A DNA stretch of 64,000 bases from Trichuris trichiura (lineage: Eukaryota; Nematoda; Enoplea; Trichinellida; Trichuridae): positions 6,076,001-6,140,000 of the forward strand of contig JBAJFE010000014.1 in assembly GCA_037903355.1 (NCBI GenBank). The letters run 5' to 3'. The translations under genes were made by a program, and so were the position numbers. Under the pieces are notes generated by a model. It made no database searches. It was not told the origin of the DNA and saw only the letters and a list, made by a program, of their open reading frames with translations. Within the stretch, counting starts at the first letter, position 1, and every line of letters starts with the position of its first letter. Shown piece by piece: positions 53,939-64,000 of the stretch.

Positions 53939-55680
53939 ATGTCTTCCAACGTAAGTTGCGAATGGTTTACTTTTTTCTCGGTTTATGGTCAGATTGTTGA
54001 GGCTTAAACATGCTTGTTATATTTTTTAAGGAACAGATAGAAGAAATCAGAAGTGAGCTACTTCTTTTTGGTTACCATTTACCGAACAATGCAGTTGTAA
54101 TGGACAAAGTCTTGCGCATTTGCAATCAGTACCAGCTTAACGCAGAAGAGTTTGCTAGCGAATACATTGCTTTTGCCTACTGTAAAGAACTGCCGAATGA
54201 ACTGAGCCAAGACCGTCTTGACATTTTCGTTCGGCAACTCAAGAAGGCTACTGCTTCAAAAAAAGGGAATAAAGTAAATCAATTTTTAAGCAATAGCTAC
54301 GCTTCCGACCATGCTGAAAATATATCACAAGAACTTCTCGCTGTTTATGGTGTGCAGTCAACGAATTCACCTTCGATCGTTCGTTTGGATAGCGTTTCTG
54401 AAGCACCAACTGAAAGTGTATTATTGCGCTTTGGCGAAAGTTCAGGGACCAATTGGATGTATCGTATAGCAAATAGGAACATTTTGGTACGACCATTCGA
54501 TTCAAGCTTTTGCTTGAAACGTACAAATCGATACATGTGCCAAAAGTGTGAAGATGTTTCCCTTTGTTTAGCTGCAAAAATGGAGCAGCTCGAGCAGCTA
54601 GCGTTAAAGGAGGTACTTCCACCTGGTTCTTTCTTCTCTCGACTGGGCACCGTGTCGGATGACAGCATATATGTTTGTGGCCAACTTTTATCTGTATTTG
54701 GTTGCTTCAGAGACAATCCCCTGGACTTGAGCATTCAAGGCGCTCTAGGTGATTTGCTCAAGTTGGACCTGTCTTTAATTTCAGACTGTTCTTTATTTCC
54801 CGGTCAAATTGCTGCTGTGCACGGTACAGGAAAGCGAGGAGAATTTTGTGCTACTGCGTTTTACGCCGGCGTTCTTCCTCCAGCTGTAGAAGTGAATTTG
54901 TCGGAAACTGTTGATCATTTATCAGTCTTCATAGCTGCTGGTTCATTTGTCTCCAGGAATGATTTTAAGTGGCAACCTCTGCGTGACTTGTTGAACATCT
55001 GCAAGACGCATAATCCAGATATCCTTCTTCTCATAGGCCCGTTTGTGTCGGAGAAATGCAACGTTATCGAACGTGTTTCCAAAGTGGGGTTGGAAAAGTG
55101 CTTCGCCCAAATAATTTCAATTATATCTACTGCGCTGAGTGGCAGTAGAACAACTGTCATCGTAATATCCTCTGGTCAGGATATTCTAGGAGAACCAGTA
55201 TTCCCGTGCCCCCCATACTCCCCTAGGCGCCTACCGATGCATCCCAAAATACTTTTCTTTTCCGATCCTTCAATTCTTCGAATTAACGGGCTAACGTTCG
55301 CTGTTACTTCGACGGACGTAGTCCGTCATCTCAGCGCTGAAGAGATTTTCATTGGGACCAGCTCAGAACCTCGCATGGATCGTATCTTGAAGCATTTGCT
55401 ATTGCAGCGGAGCTTTTATCCACTTTACCCGAGCGCCATGGAACTAAATCTGGACATCATTGCTCTAAGTCGTTACGGTCAACTTCCTATCTTACCGAAC
55501 TTTTGTATTACTCCATCTGACTGCCAATTCTTCATCAAGGAAATTCACAACTGCATATTTATTAATCCGGGCCGTAGCGCGAAGCGCATTTACAGTAGAC
55601 TTGAGGTTAACATTAATAGAGAATTTTCGCACAATGCAGATTTAAAGCGATTTGTCTCTGCAGAAATAGTTCGATTTTGA
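53939..55680 (+). CDS. DNA polymerase alpha subunit B (POLA2)
   Basis: Subunit B is the non-catalytic regulatory subunit of polymerase alpha-primase, required to start replication and Okazaki fragments. The proposed gene has exon 1 53939-53950 (ATG TCT TCC AAC) and exon 2 54031-55680, 553 residues in all. The alternative start ATG 54010 would translate through a consensus acceptor (tattttttaag) and give a hydrophobic MLVIFFK, so the spliced start is preferred. The N-terminal region (ELLLFGYHLPNNAVVMDKVL) is the POLA2 helical domain. The C-terminal half is the OB plus inactive phosphoesterase domain: NPDILLLIGPFVSEKCNVIE, HPKILFFSDPSILRINGLTF, VTSTDVVRHLSAEEI, RILKHLLLQRSFYPLYPSAM and CIFINPGR near the end. 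Length is close to the human 598. An AATAAA occurs at about 55931. Confidence 0.93.
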
Positions 55681-58009
55681 AGTATTAAACGTTGAGCAGA
55701 TTAATATTTATGGAACTCATTGTATCTTCCCGCAATTTGCGATTCATTGGATAGGTCGGGAAGTTTTGTTGCTTTCTGACTAGAAAGTTTAAAACGTAAC
55801 TATTGTCGGGAATACGTTTAGCCAGAATGTTTACTGTTCATGTCTACGTAACACATTGCCAACCCTTATGAATTTATTGTATTATAGATGAACACATCCC
55901 TTCTTGGAAAAATTCAGGGTCACGGGAATCAATAAACCTGCGCACTACGTTTTGAACCTAGTCCGTGACTTCGAACGCCGGCGCAAGAAGGCGCCGAAGG
56001 GACGGAGAAGGTGCTAATCAGTAGGGGATAGGTACAGTGAAGTCGATGCCCAAGGACATGAGTGTTTAAGTGAGCCAGTTTCCCCGAAGCGGTTTGGGCT
56101 TTATCTATAGTCTGGCGATGCCGTGAAGCAGAATTGGCCTATTTCGATTGACGGATGGTGGTCAAACTGTCCAGAGTTTTCGTTTCATCACTTCCAGTTA
56201 ACGGCAGTAGGACTGTACTGATCTGGCGAGGCTGGAAAAGTTGCTAATATACTAAACCTCTACGACACGACCGAATCGAAGTGACGTTTTTTGCATGCGG
56301 ATATGGATCTTTGTGAACTGCCATACGGTCTCTCATTTTACTATCGTGCAAGACCGATTCTTTGTTGCAAGTTATAAGCCGGTTTGGAACGACTACATTT
56401 CTGAAGCAAGACTTGTTGCTATGGTGAGAACAGCGCTAATCTTTTTTGATTATCAGCCAACTGGTAGGGAACGTTATTCTCCAATTTTTTGATACTGCCG
56501 ATTTCGACCAAGTGGACAGAGGCTACGCTATAATATATCCATAGATTTGCTGCCAATGTTTGAGCGTCTGCTTCTGACTGGCCTTCATGGCAGCCAGCAG
56601 ATTGTCGTTGCTCAAAACTGACTTCCAACCCGTACAAGATACTAGGCAAATTTCCTATGCCACCGTCTTGCTGTTCATTCGCTTATGCACCTTGGGCACA
56701 AAGCAGCATGAGTGTTTCAGGTAACTGCGGCGAAACTGTAGCCCAATTTGTACCTGTGAAACACGAAGGCCCGGAAACCGTGCTCGTTTCTAATTAAAAC
56801 ATGAATAACTGACCGAAAAGAAAATATCTCCAAAAATAGTAAATTGGAAGTGAAATACCACGATTGCGGCTACGAAACGATATCAGATTGGAAAAGAGCG
56901 GGACAGTAAACAGAAGATCGCCTGAGGTTATGGTTTTGAGAAACTGACAAGACATTTTAAACGAACTAAAGTAACGGTATTTAGGCTTCTAGCATCAACA
57001 GTTTCCAATGGGTTTAGCAGGATGAGCTTTCGTTACGATCAAAAATAAGCTGAATCGAAATATTCTCTCATCGGAATTTAAAGCTCTTTAAACCATGTAA
57101 AAAACGTTTTCGCGCGGCTCAAAGTAGCTTGAACGACTGTAGCGGTTTTAATTTCTGGAACGCGTTCGTCAGAGATGTTGTTTCTGAGTTCTAGAATTAA
57201 GCACCCGGTGCCAAAGCAAGGCTATGTGGTATTTGTGATCCAACGATCCGAAGTCACCTTCTTGTTTGCAAGTTCACCATTTGGTTTGTGAACTGGCGCG
57301 TTCTCTTGGAAAAGTAGAGTTCCATGGCTGATCCTCCAACGGCGTTTTTCCCTAATTCCTTCTCGAAGTTCCAAAAGTAAAGCCGTCTAAGACAGGCCCG
57401 TAATGCTGGCGTTTTCTCTTAAATAGTCAATTAGAAAAATTCTTTCCGCAACCGAAAATACCGAGACGCTTAAAAAGGGTACAGTGTAAAAGCAGCAAGC
57501 TGCTAACAGATATTTCACATGACTTGCAGTAGATGTATTTACTCATTTTGTACGTTAAAGAGAGAAGCAGAAGTGCAAAATAGAGTATTAAATTTGCCAT
57601 CTATGCTGAATCAAGCTAGCTAGCGTTATCAGAGTTTCTTGGCCGGCCTTCCGCAGCGTGAAACAAAGGAATGTGCCGCCTTGCAAATGACGATTTAGTC
57701 AAAGTTAGGTACACCATCGGTGAGATCGAAAGAATTTACCAACAGACACGATTACCCAGTCGCATTCTGAGAGCGGAAAAGCTAGTTCTATAAGGTGCAA
57801 AGGTTTTACGTGAACTTAAAAATTTTTCGCTTCCTAGCTGATCAAGATAGCCGTAATCGTACTGTACTCGCAGGAAAATTTTCATTTACCTTTCGTTTTA
57901 GAAACATCTTTCTCATCTTCAGAAGACGGAATTACGTATATAAGAAAAATTTTTGACATTTTTTAACATTCTGTGGAGACATATAGGGCTGTATTTGTTT
58001 TTTATTACT
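55681..58009. other. No gene seen
   Basis: No recognisable genes. Small frames at 56295-56492 and 56419-56649 (- strand) have no clear domain; the latter could be eroded retrotransposon Gag. Confidence 0.4.
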
Positions 58010-58370
58010 GTGGCAGATAACCCGGGGTTTAGCTCTGATAACGGTGGTTTGACTTAAGAGGGCAACGATGAGGGCGCTCTTGACGTAAACAGCGCTGGAC
58101 GACGTTCCCCGTGCCCCATGACACGAAGCCTATGTCGAAAACACGCACGGTCAACCAATGGCTGTGCAACCTGGCCAGACCCCGCGAAAGGGACTATAAA
58201 AGGAGAAGGACAGACCACGGATCTAGGTTGGTAGGACCAGAAAAGTTGTGTGTTCGACGACATCGTTGTTTATACTCAGTTCGTTAGTGTTCCTCAATAA
58301 AGACAAAGCAAAGCCTTTGCGTACTAGCAGCCTTACGCGTGCAAGCTCATACGTTGCATATAAAGTACAA
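58010..58370 (+). mobile_element. Possible solo LTR
   Basis: A locally GC-rich block in AT-rich surroundings starts TGTGGCAGATAACC. It contains a CCAAT (58155), a TATAAAAG (58195-58202) and, 94 bp later, an AATAAA (58296-58301). This promoter-to-polyadenylation spacing is characteristic of the U3-R of retrotransposon LTRs. The ends and target duplication are not resolved. A Pol II promoter of an unannotated gene is the alternative. Confidence 0.4.
58195..58202 (+). promoter_or_regulatory. TATA box in LTR-like block
   Basis: TATAAAAG with an upstream CCAAT at 40 bp; likely the U3 promoter of the LTR-like block. Confidence 0.4.
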
Positions 58371-59325
58371 TTACCTAAATCTAACTACAACGAAATGACG
58401 GAAAAGAAAATTTAGTGAAGAAACTTCAGTGTGGGGATACGGGCGAAATTATAATGCATGCTCACCTTTGTACACAGAAGCAATTAAACTATTCAATGTG
58501 CTGAGTAAGCTACCTGTAGTGCGAGCAAGGTCCCAACATTCAGCTACTTCAGTGATTTTCGAAAGAGACGCATGCACCCTCTAAGGAAGTGCAAGTTTGG
58601 GAAGCTGAGGGAGTGCATGCTCCCCATGATCGTCAGATTGAAAAGCGCTGAGAAAGATGATACCTGACTATAAACGCCACCGAAGCTCCATTAAGAACTG
58701 TCCTGTGACTTCTCTCTGCTCTATCACATCAGCCAGTCAGTGCATGTGAAATAGACATGTTTGTGAGAAGCACCACTATCGATTCTCGCCGATGGTATTT
58801 CTGAGTAGAGAAAAATCGCTTGAAGAAAGAATTCGTGAAACGTGGCTGGTATGACCGTGTGCATGTTTCACTTGGAGACTTCGTTGAAGCAGATCGAATT
58901 CCCTGCACTTCATCAAGGGCGTTAACTTTCCTCAAGTGAAGGCGACTTTTAAGAAGAGTTTTACCGACTTTCTAAGCAGATGTTTCCCGGAGACAGTGAC
59001 GGTGAATAACATTAAAAAATACTGTGATATAGCTCATGAAGTAAAATGCAGCGGTTAGGTTCACAGAGAAGAAAAACTGGTAGCACTTTATTCCATAGCT
59101 TTCGGTATCACTAGAAAGATCATGATATCCACAACGGCGTCAATAATAGATCGTTTGGCCGTGACACAACATATGCCAGATCGTCGCCTTCTCTGATCCT
59201 GCTTTAACTATGAGCCTGGTCCTCAAGACTTCTGCAGTCTTAATATAAGCTGCACATTGTCTTAATCCATTTCACCCACTCATCATCGAAGAGAATATTT
59301 CTTCTTCAGAAACGTTAAGGAAGCC
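58371..59325. other. No gene seen
   Basis: No recognised features; it may include 3' exons of the unrecognised - strand gene at 59326-60148. Confidence 0.4.
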
Positions 59326-60148
59326 TTACTCATCAGACACATCCATCCTTCCGTCAACCCTGGTGAGGGAGCTCAGGTTTCCATCATATGGAACTCCGTA
59401 ATAAATCTTATTCTCAATGTGATCCATACTACTGATTACCCTCCCCTTATGTAGTGCAAACGCTGTTTGGTTTGCAGGTGAATTAAGCATAACTGGATCT
59501 AAAAGCATGATTTGACAAAATGACCTGAAATGAAAACTGAACCACGCGCAACATCCGTATCTGACTTGAGTATTCACCAAAAAAAGCTGAGCATGCTTTC
59601 GTTTTTACTTTTATAGTTGCCAGCCTTTCCGTAAATTCCTCAGGGCTATCACTTCGGAACCGTTGCCTGTGGATGTCCTTAGAAAGACCTACAGACCCAG
59701 AAGCTACGGCTGCTTCAAAGACGTATTTACTGTATACACCAGCCTATAAGACGAGGACCGTTTTTATGAGTAATCTTCTTTCATTTTTCAACGTCAGCCG
59801 CATAACACGACCCTGAAATATGGCAGCTTCTTGCCGCTACGTCAGTGCTGTGATGCTTAAAGAATTTTTGCCACTGTTTTCGAGGACTTGCTGCAGACTC
59901 ACCACTGCTACTGTTGCACTGAAGGGTCGTCTTACATGCTGGTACATACGGTACTACTATCTTTTGTGCCATGCTCTTTCCTGTTCTAAATTTAGAGCTT
60001 TTTTGGTTGAATGAGCCTCTTTCCCCTTACCTGCTGATTCTGTTTCATTGCTATTATCGTTTCACTGACGACAGGGACCAGTAGTTCACCAAAGTCTTCG
60101 TTTTCATTTGATGTTTCCGCAGCTTCTTCCCATTCTTTGAAAGTGTAT
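59326..60148 (-). CDS. Multi-exon gene, product unrecognised
   Basis: Several - strand segments look like true exons. 60148-60031 (acceptor gttttttacag, donor GTAAGG) encodes YTFKEWEEAAETSNENEDFG and ELLVPVVSETIIAMKQNQQ. A segment near 59690-59610 encodes LSKDIHRQRFRSDSPEEFTE and RLATIK before a GTAAAA donor. 59522-59326 encodes QIMLLDPVMLNSPANQTAFA, LHKGRVISSMDHIENKIYYG and VPYDGNLSSLTRVDGRMDV, then SDE and a TAA or a splice donor (GAGTAAGG). Phases of the last two do not join directly, so the model is incomplete. The segments are acidic, hydrophilic and non-repetitive. I do not recognise the family. Confidence 0.45.
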
Positions 60149-60382
60149 CTGTAAAAAACTGGAACGGGTGAGCGAGTTGCTAAGAAGTTCACAGACAACG
60201 AATGTACTTAGCTTTCAGAACGCCCTGGTCCAGTCTCCCTTCTTTACGCTGACAATGAAACTAAGGCGTCTCCTGAAGCTATGTACGTTTACTTTCTGTG
60301 AACTACTTCACAGTCCTGGTTACCCATTTGCTGGAAGCACGTTTGTTCTGGTTTTTTACAGACACGCTTACAAAGAATGGGA
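60126..60382. repeat. Inverted copy of an exon boundary
   Basis: The splice acceptor and first 25 bases of the exon at 60148 (- strand) reappear in inverted orientation on the + strand at 60335-60382 (TTTTTTACAGACACGCTTAC, then AAAGAATGGGAAGA), with a few substitutions. The + strand copy runs straight into a PLE terminal repeat. Confidence 0.6.
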
Positions 60383-60481
60383 AGATTCCATGAACGTGGT
60401 TTCTTGGTACGGGACAATATGTTTTCATGATGAAGAAATTTATTACGGATAAGCCCCGTTTGTTTTCTATATAAAGAGGCT

Positions 60482-60519
60482 CCGGAGCTTCCGGGTCATT
60501 CGAGACCCATCATCAGCGG
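60482..60519 (-). ncRNA. Hammerhead ribozyme motif, left arm
   Basis: On the - strand: CCG, CTGATGA, stem II GGGTC/GACCC, then GGAAGCTC in place of GAAAGCTC, CGG. The A13-to-G change probably inactivates it. Confidence 0.6.
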
Positions 60520-60565
60520 TCTTAAGTGTAAATATTTATGATATTTATGATATTTACACTTAAGA

Positions 60566-60603
60566 CCGCTGATGATGGGTCTCGAATGACCCGAAAGCTC
60601 CGG
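60566..60603 (+). ncRNA. Hammerhead ribozyme motif, right arm
   Basis: CCG, CTGATGA, TGGGTC/GACCCG (stem II, one U-G closing pair), AAAGCTC, CGG. The core is intact. It sits 46 bp from its mirror-image partner, so one transcript could contain one ribozyme and the antisense of the other. Confidence 0.72.
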
Positions 60604-60659
60604 AGCCTCTTTATATAGAAAACAAAACGGGACATATCCGTAATAAATTTCTTCATCAC

Positions 60660-61226
60660 GATTCCATGAACAGATCAAATAACCCTGACAAAAAACATGC
60701 AGCTTTTAAAAGCTCCGTTTTCCCATCCCAGGTTCGTGCTCTTACGTGCTGATAAGCGCCCGATGCCCGTTGCTAAAAGAATGTGATTTCATGGCTCCAG
60801 AGTAAGATAATTAAAATTCAAATAGTCTAATTTCTAGTGTATTTGACTATCCAAATTTTTAATTATCTGAACAGTTTCCAAGCCCGTTTAGCGCGGACAA
60901 TCTAAATCTATACCTCTTCCTCGCACGAGGTTTGTTATACGTAACAAAAGTCAAAATAAAACTCTAGCTAACGTAAGGCAGACTATACATTTCAGAATAC
61001 TGATTCTTAACCTTTAATACTTCCATAAATACACAAAATGCCGAGCAATCCTGTGTGGTTTAGTTGACCATGCGCTGTTTTAAAAGAGGAACATAAGCCC
61101 AATAAATTATTCCTAGCATGACCTGCACTCTTTGATCCTTAAACAATATTTCGCAAACGTTAATTAGTTACCATTCCACATCAGAAACCCAAGTAATAAT
61201 TTTATTTAAACGTAAATAACACCGGT
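60660..61226. other. No gene seen; 3' flank of the Cys-rich gene
   Basis: AT-rich. Presumed 3' UTR of the - strand gene that ends at 61227. Confidence 0.45.
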
Positions 61227-63533
61227 TCACGAAAGATGATGCATTACATTAACCAAAGTAGCCAAAAGCGATGAAACAGCAACGAAAGTATTCCAAGAAA
61301 GGCAGAAAAAACCTGCATTGTTCTCTTCAGCATTCAGCATCTCAGCATCCAAAGGCTTCTTTCCGGGTGTGGTTTTTTCTAGGATAAGTTCAGGAGTCGT
61401 TTTGGTTCTTTCAGCTGGAAAAAATTATTTAAATTAAACTGTCAATAAGAAAGAGATATAAACATGTTATAAAAACAAAGAATATCAGTTGAATGTAATA
61501 AGTACAATGCTAATCAAATGCCCACTTGCCAATCCAGCTAGTTTAACCTTGCACTTCAACAAAATTCTGAATGAAAGATTTGATTTATAAGGAAGCGACG
61601 TTATGTTGGTGATTAACAGCAAAGTGGGAACAGACATCAGCAGTTGATACTCACTTGTTGTCTCTGTTTCCGTATACTCAGGCTCTTCTGTCCATTCTGT
61701 TGGTTCCGTTGTTTCCAGTTCTGCTGTCACAGTAATAGAAGTATCAGTAACGGAGTCAGTTTCCGTGGTTGTATCCTCTGTTATCAATTCCGTAACCTTA
61801 GATGGCTCTTCAGCCATTGTTGTTGTCAGCATTGGTTTTTCAAGGATACAGTTAGCGTCATACTGAGCCATAAAAAGACTGTTGACAAGATAAAGGAGAT
61901 CCACGCTTTCTTCACCACATCTCTCAAGTACTGCTTCAGAGATGCATGACAGCATTGAACTCAATTTTCTACATGCGCTATCCCCATTGTCCATTAAACC
62001 GGACCATATTATATCGTCATCGTACGACAAGTCACACATTCCAGTTGCAGCAGAATCAATGGTAATGGCTAAGCATGCACCAGACTTACCGAAAACACTT
62101 TTCATTGTCTCGTTGAAGCACAGCAGGGACATTGTTTCACGGAATGCTTTCGTGTATGGCTCAGGTGTACAATTTAAAGATGCCAGACACGACCTGTATG
62201 GTCCAGTGAAGGTAACACAGAGACTTGTAGTTTTCTCAGGATTCCCCATGAACGTAAATTTGTTCATACCTTGTTTCAGCAGCTCATCATGGCAAGAGTT
62301 AAACTGCTTGTCCTCTTTTGTGGTACAAACCACGGGTGGTCGCTGCACTTTTTGTATGTCTAACACACACCTGGAACCGTAATGTTGTGAGTAGGCATTG
62401 TAGAGTTCATAGGTTAGTTTCAACGCCTCATATGAGCACCGTTCTGCTAAACGTTGAGCCATGCACTGGAGTGACTGACCAAAGGCAGGGCATGACCTCG
62501 TGGTCATTCGTATTTGGCTGTCTGAGTAAAATTCGTCGCTCGAAAATTCAGGGTCATAAATGGCACAGTACTCTGAATCATTTGCTTTGCGTTCTTGCTC
62601 CCGATGGTAAAATTCAGTTGTACATTTTGCTATTGGATTGAAAGTAGCAGCTTCAAGTTTACAAAACCGACTGAGCATATCAAGCAACGAATCGTGTTCT
62701 AGCGTACGGCAAAACTGTGCATCCGTACAATTGATGAAGTACTCCAGCTTATGACAAAGGTCAAGAAATTTACTCTTGCCATCAAGTAAAGTCTGCCCTA
62801 TACGAATACTAGAGCCGAGTGATGGTACACAGTTTCGAATAATTTCATCAGATTCCAGAGTTACGACATCGCAACTGGGTTGCACGGCAACCGTGACGTT
62901 AACTATCTCAGGTGATACCGTCACATCATTCTGTAGGTCATCCTGAAAGCAGGCGGATACTAGAAGTTGCAATAGATAACCAAGCCTTTTAATTACCGAT
63001 AGTTCAGCAGCTCTTGACATAAGACAGCTTTCACCAAATCGTCCAGCAAAACTATTAAACATTTTCTGAACGTGCTCTGAAGCTCGCAGAGAACAATTGC
63101 TTTCAATCGATGGCAAAACACATTCTAGTAAACCAGCTAGTTTAGCGAATGGACAACCAGCATCCGTAGAAAAGGATTCTTTCAAGACTTCATCTGGCAG
63201 AAAACAGCGCTCCTCTGTTGGCTGAACGAGCTGTTGGGCTATACAGCTTCCAAGTTTTACGTACTCTTCAGATTCACTTTCGCAGAATACTTTCAAGAAT
63301 GACTGATACGCTTCAGATTGGAGAGAGATGCAAGGTAACTTCTCCACACACTCGTCAAAAGATTTTTTCTGACTACATATTTGCTCAGGGTTCAAAGGGC
63401 CATAGAAGAAATAGGCATGGAAACTCATATTGAACGGAAACATTGAATGACAAGATTGTGCCTCTGATAAATTGCTAGCATTACAAACAGGCTTTCCAAA
63501 AACACCCGAATCCGTTGGCATCACCTCTGTGCT
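61227..63533 (-). CDS. Secreted or surface Cys-rich protein with three tandem repeats
   Basis: Two - strand exons join in frame: 63533-61655 and 61414-61227 (TGA 61229-61227), 688 residues plus a missing first exon that should hold the signal peptide. Exon 1 has three tandem units of about 150-200 residues, each rich in spaced Cys: a CxxxxxxF-C...LPC-type start (CSQKKSFDECVEKLPC), then F...FC, and a second half like CPFAKLAGLLECVLPSIESNC, CPAFGQSLQCMAQRLAERCS or CRKLSSMLSCISEAVLERCG. This pattern resembles nematode-expanded extracellular domains of the DUF19 (T20D4.11-like) or CPG4 type. A Thr/Glu-rich mucin-like stretch follows (residues about 575-640), then a C-terminal hydrophobic segment GFFCLSWNTFVAVSSLLATL without a basic stop-transfer end, as in a GPI signal. 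Several N-x-S/T sites are present. The exact family is inferred from the Cys pattern only. Confidence 0.7.
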
Positions 63534-63545
63534 CTGAAATGAGCA

Positions 63546-64000
63546 TATTCAGTATAAAAGCACGTTACAATGTACGGCTGGTAAACAAGTTACCAATGTG
63601 CACAACAGTTGCAACTTGAAGTTCAGTTGCTTCTGCCTTGAGATGTATTAATAGCTTGCTCAAGACAGTGGATTATTAGCGAACAAGTCAATTGAATTTT
63701 AACATGCTATTTCACGCTTGCAAGTTGAGATCCTTGGTACCAGCTAATTTCATTCTCTTAGGCATGACGTGCTGACTGTACTGAAGTTACGTTTTCCCCG
63801 CTGCTCTGTAATCTGTGAAAGTAGATTTAAAATGTTTGCTCTCTCTCTCTCTCTCATAAATCTCGGTATGTTCTGAAAGCTCCGTTTCAGCGTCTTCATT
63901 AGTTTCTGCTCTTTTCTGAGTTGTTCTGTGAACTGTTGACCAAACGTCTAGTTCAGAACGTTGTATACAGTTCAACTACTTTATGATCCGTTACGTTAAA
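63546..64000. other. Upstream intron of the Cys-rich gene
   Basis: No signal-peptide exon could be identified; it may lie beyond the window. A CT dinucleotide run lies at 63838-63855. Confidence 0.4.

Larger units (their letters stand above)
60428..60659. repeat. PLE terminal-repeat palindrome
   Basis: The arms 60428-60533 and 60551-60659 are near-perfect inverted copies around an AT-rich centre (TTATGATATTTATGA). Each arm contains a TTTATTACGGATA motif, a TATATA stretch and a hammerhead motif pointing outward. The same pLTR subfamily flanks the PLE palindrome at 34103-35622. Confidence 0.88.

Noticed and set aside
57150..57185. Hammerhead-like CTGACGA near GGAACGCGTTC on the - strand
   Set aside because: The stem is displaced and no GAAA box follows at stem II; likely chance or a very old PLE end.
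1..64000. CRISPR arrays, operons, prokaryotic promoters
   Set aside because: Spliced genes, the telomere hexamer and the eukaryotic transposon families show this is nematode DNA; no regularly spaced repeat array other than the telomeric and simple repeats was seen.

Overview
This window is eukaryotic and almost certainly nematode nuclear DNA. Its genes are split by short GT-AG introns (often 50-80 bp). It contains an interstitial tract of the nematode telomere hexamer TTAGGC (read as GCCTAA on the + strand, 40249-40376). It also carries a secreted Cys-rich repeat protein of nematode type and a calponin-repeat protein of UNC-87 type. The mix of short introns, moderate GC and many Penelope-like elements (PLEs) would fit a clade I worm such as a Trichuris relative, but that is inference from style, not from a match.

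Host genes, left to right: the 3' exons of an RBFOX/fox-1 splicing factor (+, 2183-3005); a TOM1-like VHS/GAT endosomal adaptor (-, 11772-20690) with a 7.1 kb transposon-filled intron; an SUV4-20-type H4K20 methyltransferase (+, 21376-22492); a complete RhoGDI (-, 26022-29290); an almost complete RBBP5/COMPASS subunit (+, 36991-38903); candidate unrecognised exons (-, 41343-43029); a six-repeat calponin/UNC-87-like protein (-, 43813-44786); a single-exon coiled-coil protein (+, 48822-49913); DNA polymerase alpha subunit B (+, 53939-55680); an unrecognised multi-exon gene (-, 59326-60148); and a three-repeat Cys-rich surface or secreted protein (-, 61227-63533). These are unrelated housekeeping and developmental genes, not an operon. 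RBBP5 (H3K4) and SUV4-20 (H4K20) are both histone methylation factors but lie 15 kb apart.

The space between genes is dominated by transposons, often nested. (1) PLEs carry YVDD reverse transcriptase and a GIY-YIG endonuclease, and their terminal repeats (pLTRs) contain type I hammerhead ribozymes (CTGANGA ... GAAA core). Most pLTRs sit as head-to-head inverted pairs (8.1, 9.5, 17.9, 33.6, 34.1-35.6, 46 and 60.5 kb). (2) pogo/Tigger elements have TA target duplications and repeated AAGTTGACC subterminal motifs (13.07-17.40 kb, 30.29-32.28 kb and short derivatives). (3) hAT elements and hAT MITEs have intact 8 bp target duplications (7.37-8.95, 32.81-33.24, 51.61-52.10 kb). (4) There are relics of a mariner element (39.6 kb), a Ty3/gypsy gag-protease (50.3-51.6 kb) and a possible solo LTR (58.0-58.4 kb).

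The clearest nest is a PLE with a 16 bp target duplication inside a Tigger with TA duplications inside the TOM1 intron. A second nest is an inverted PLE pLTR pair inside a hAT element that appears to sit in an older Tigger relic. The signal most worth a second look is this population of hammerhead-bearing, inverted PLE termini, including palindromes with two complete ribozyme motifs facing each other.
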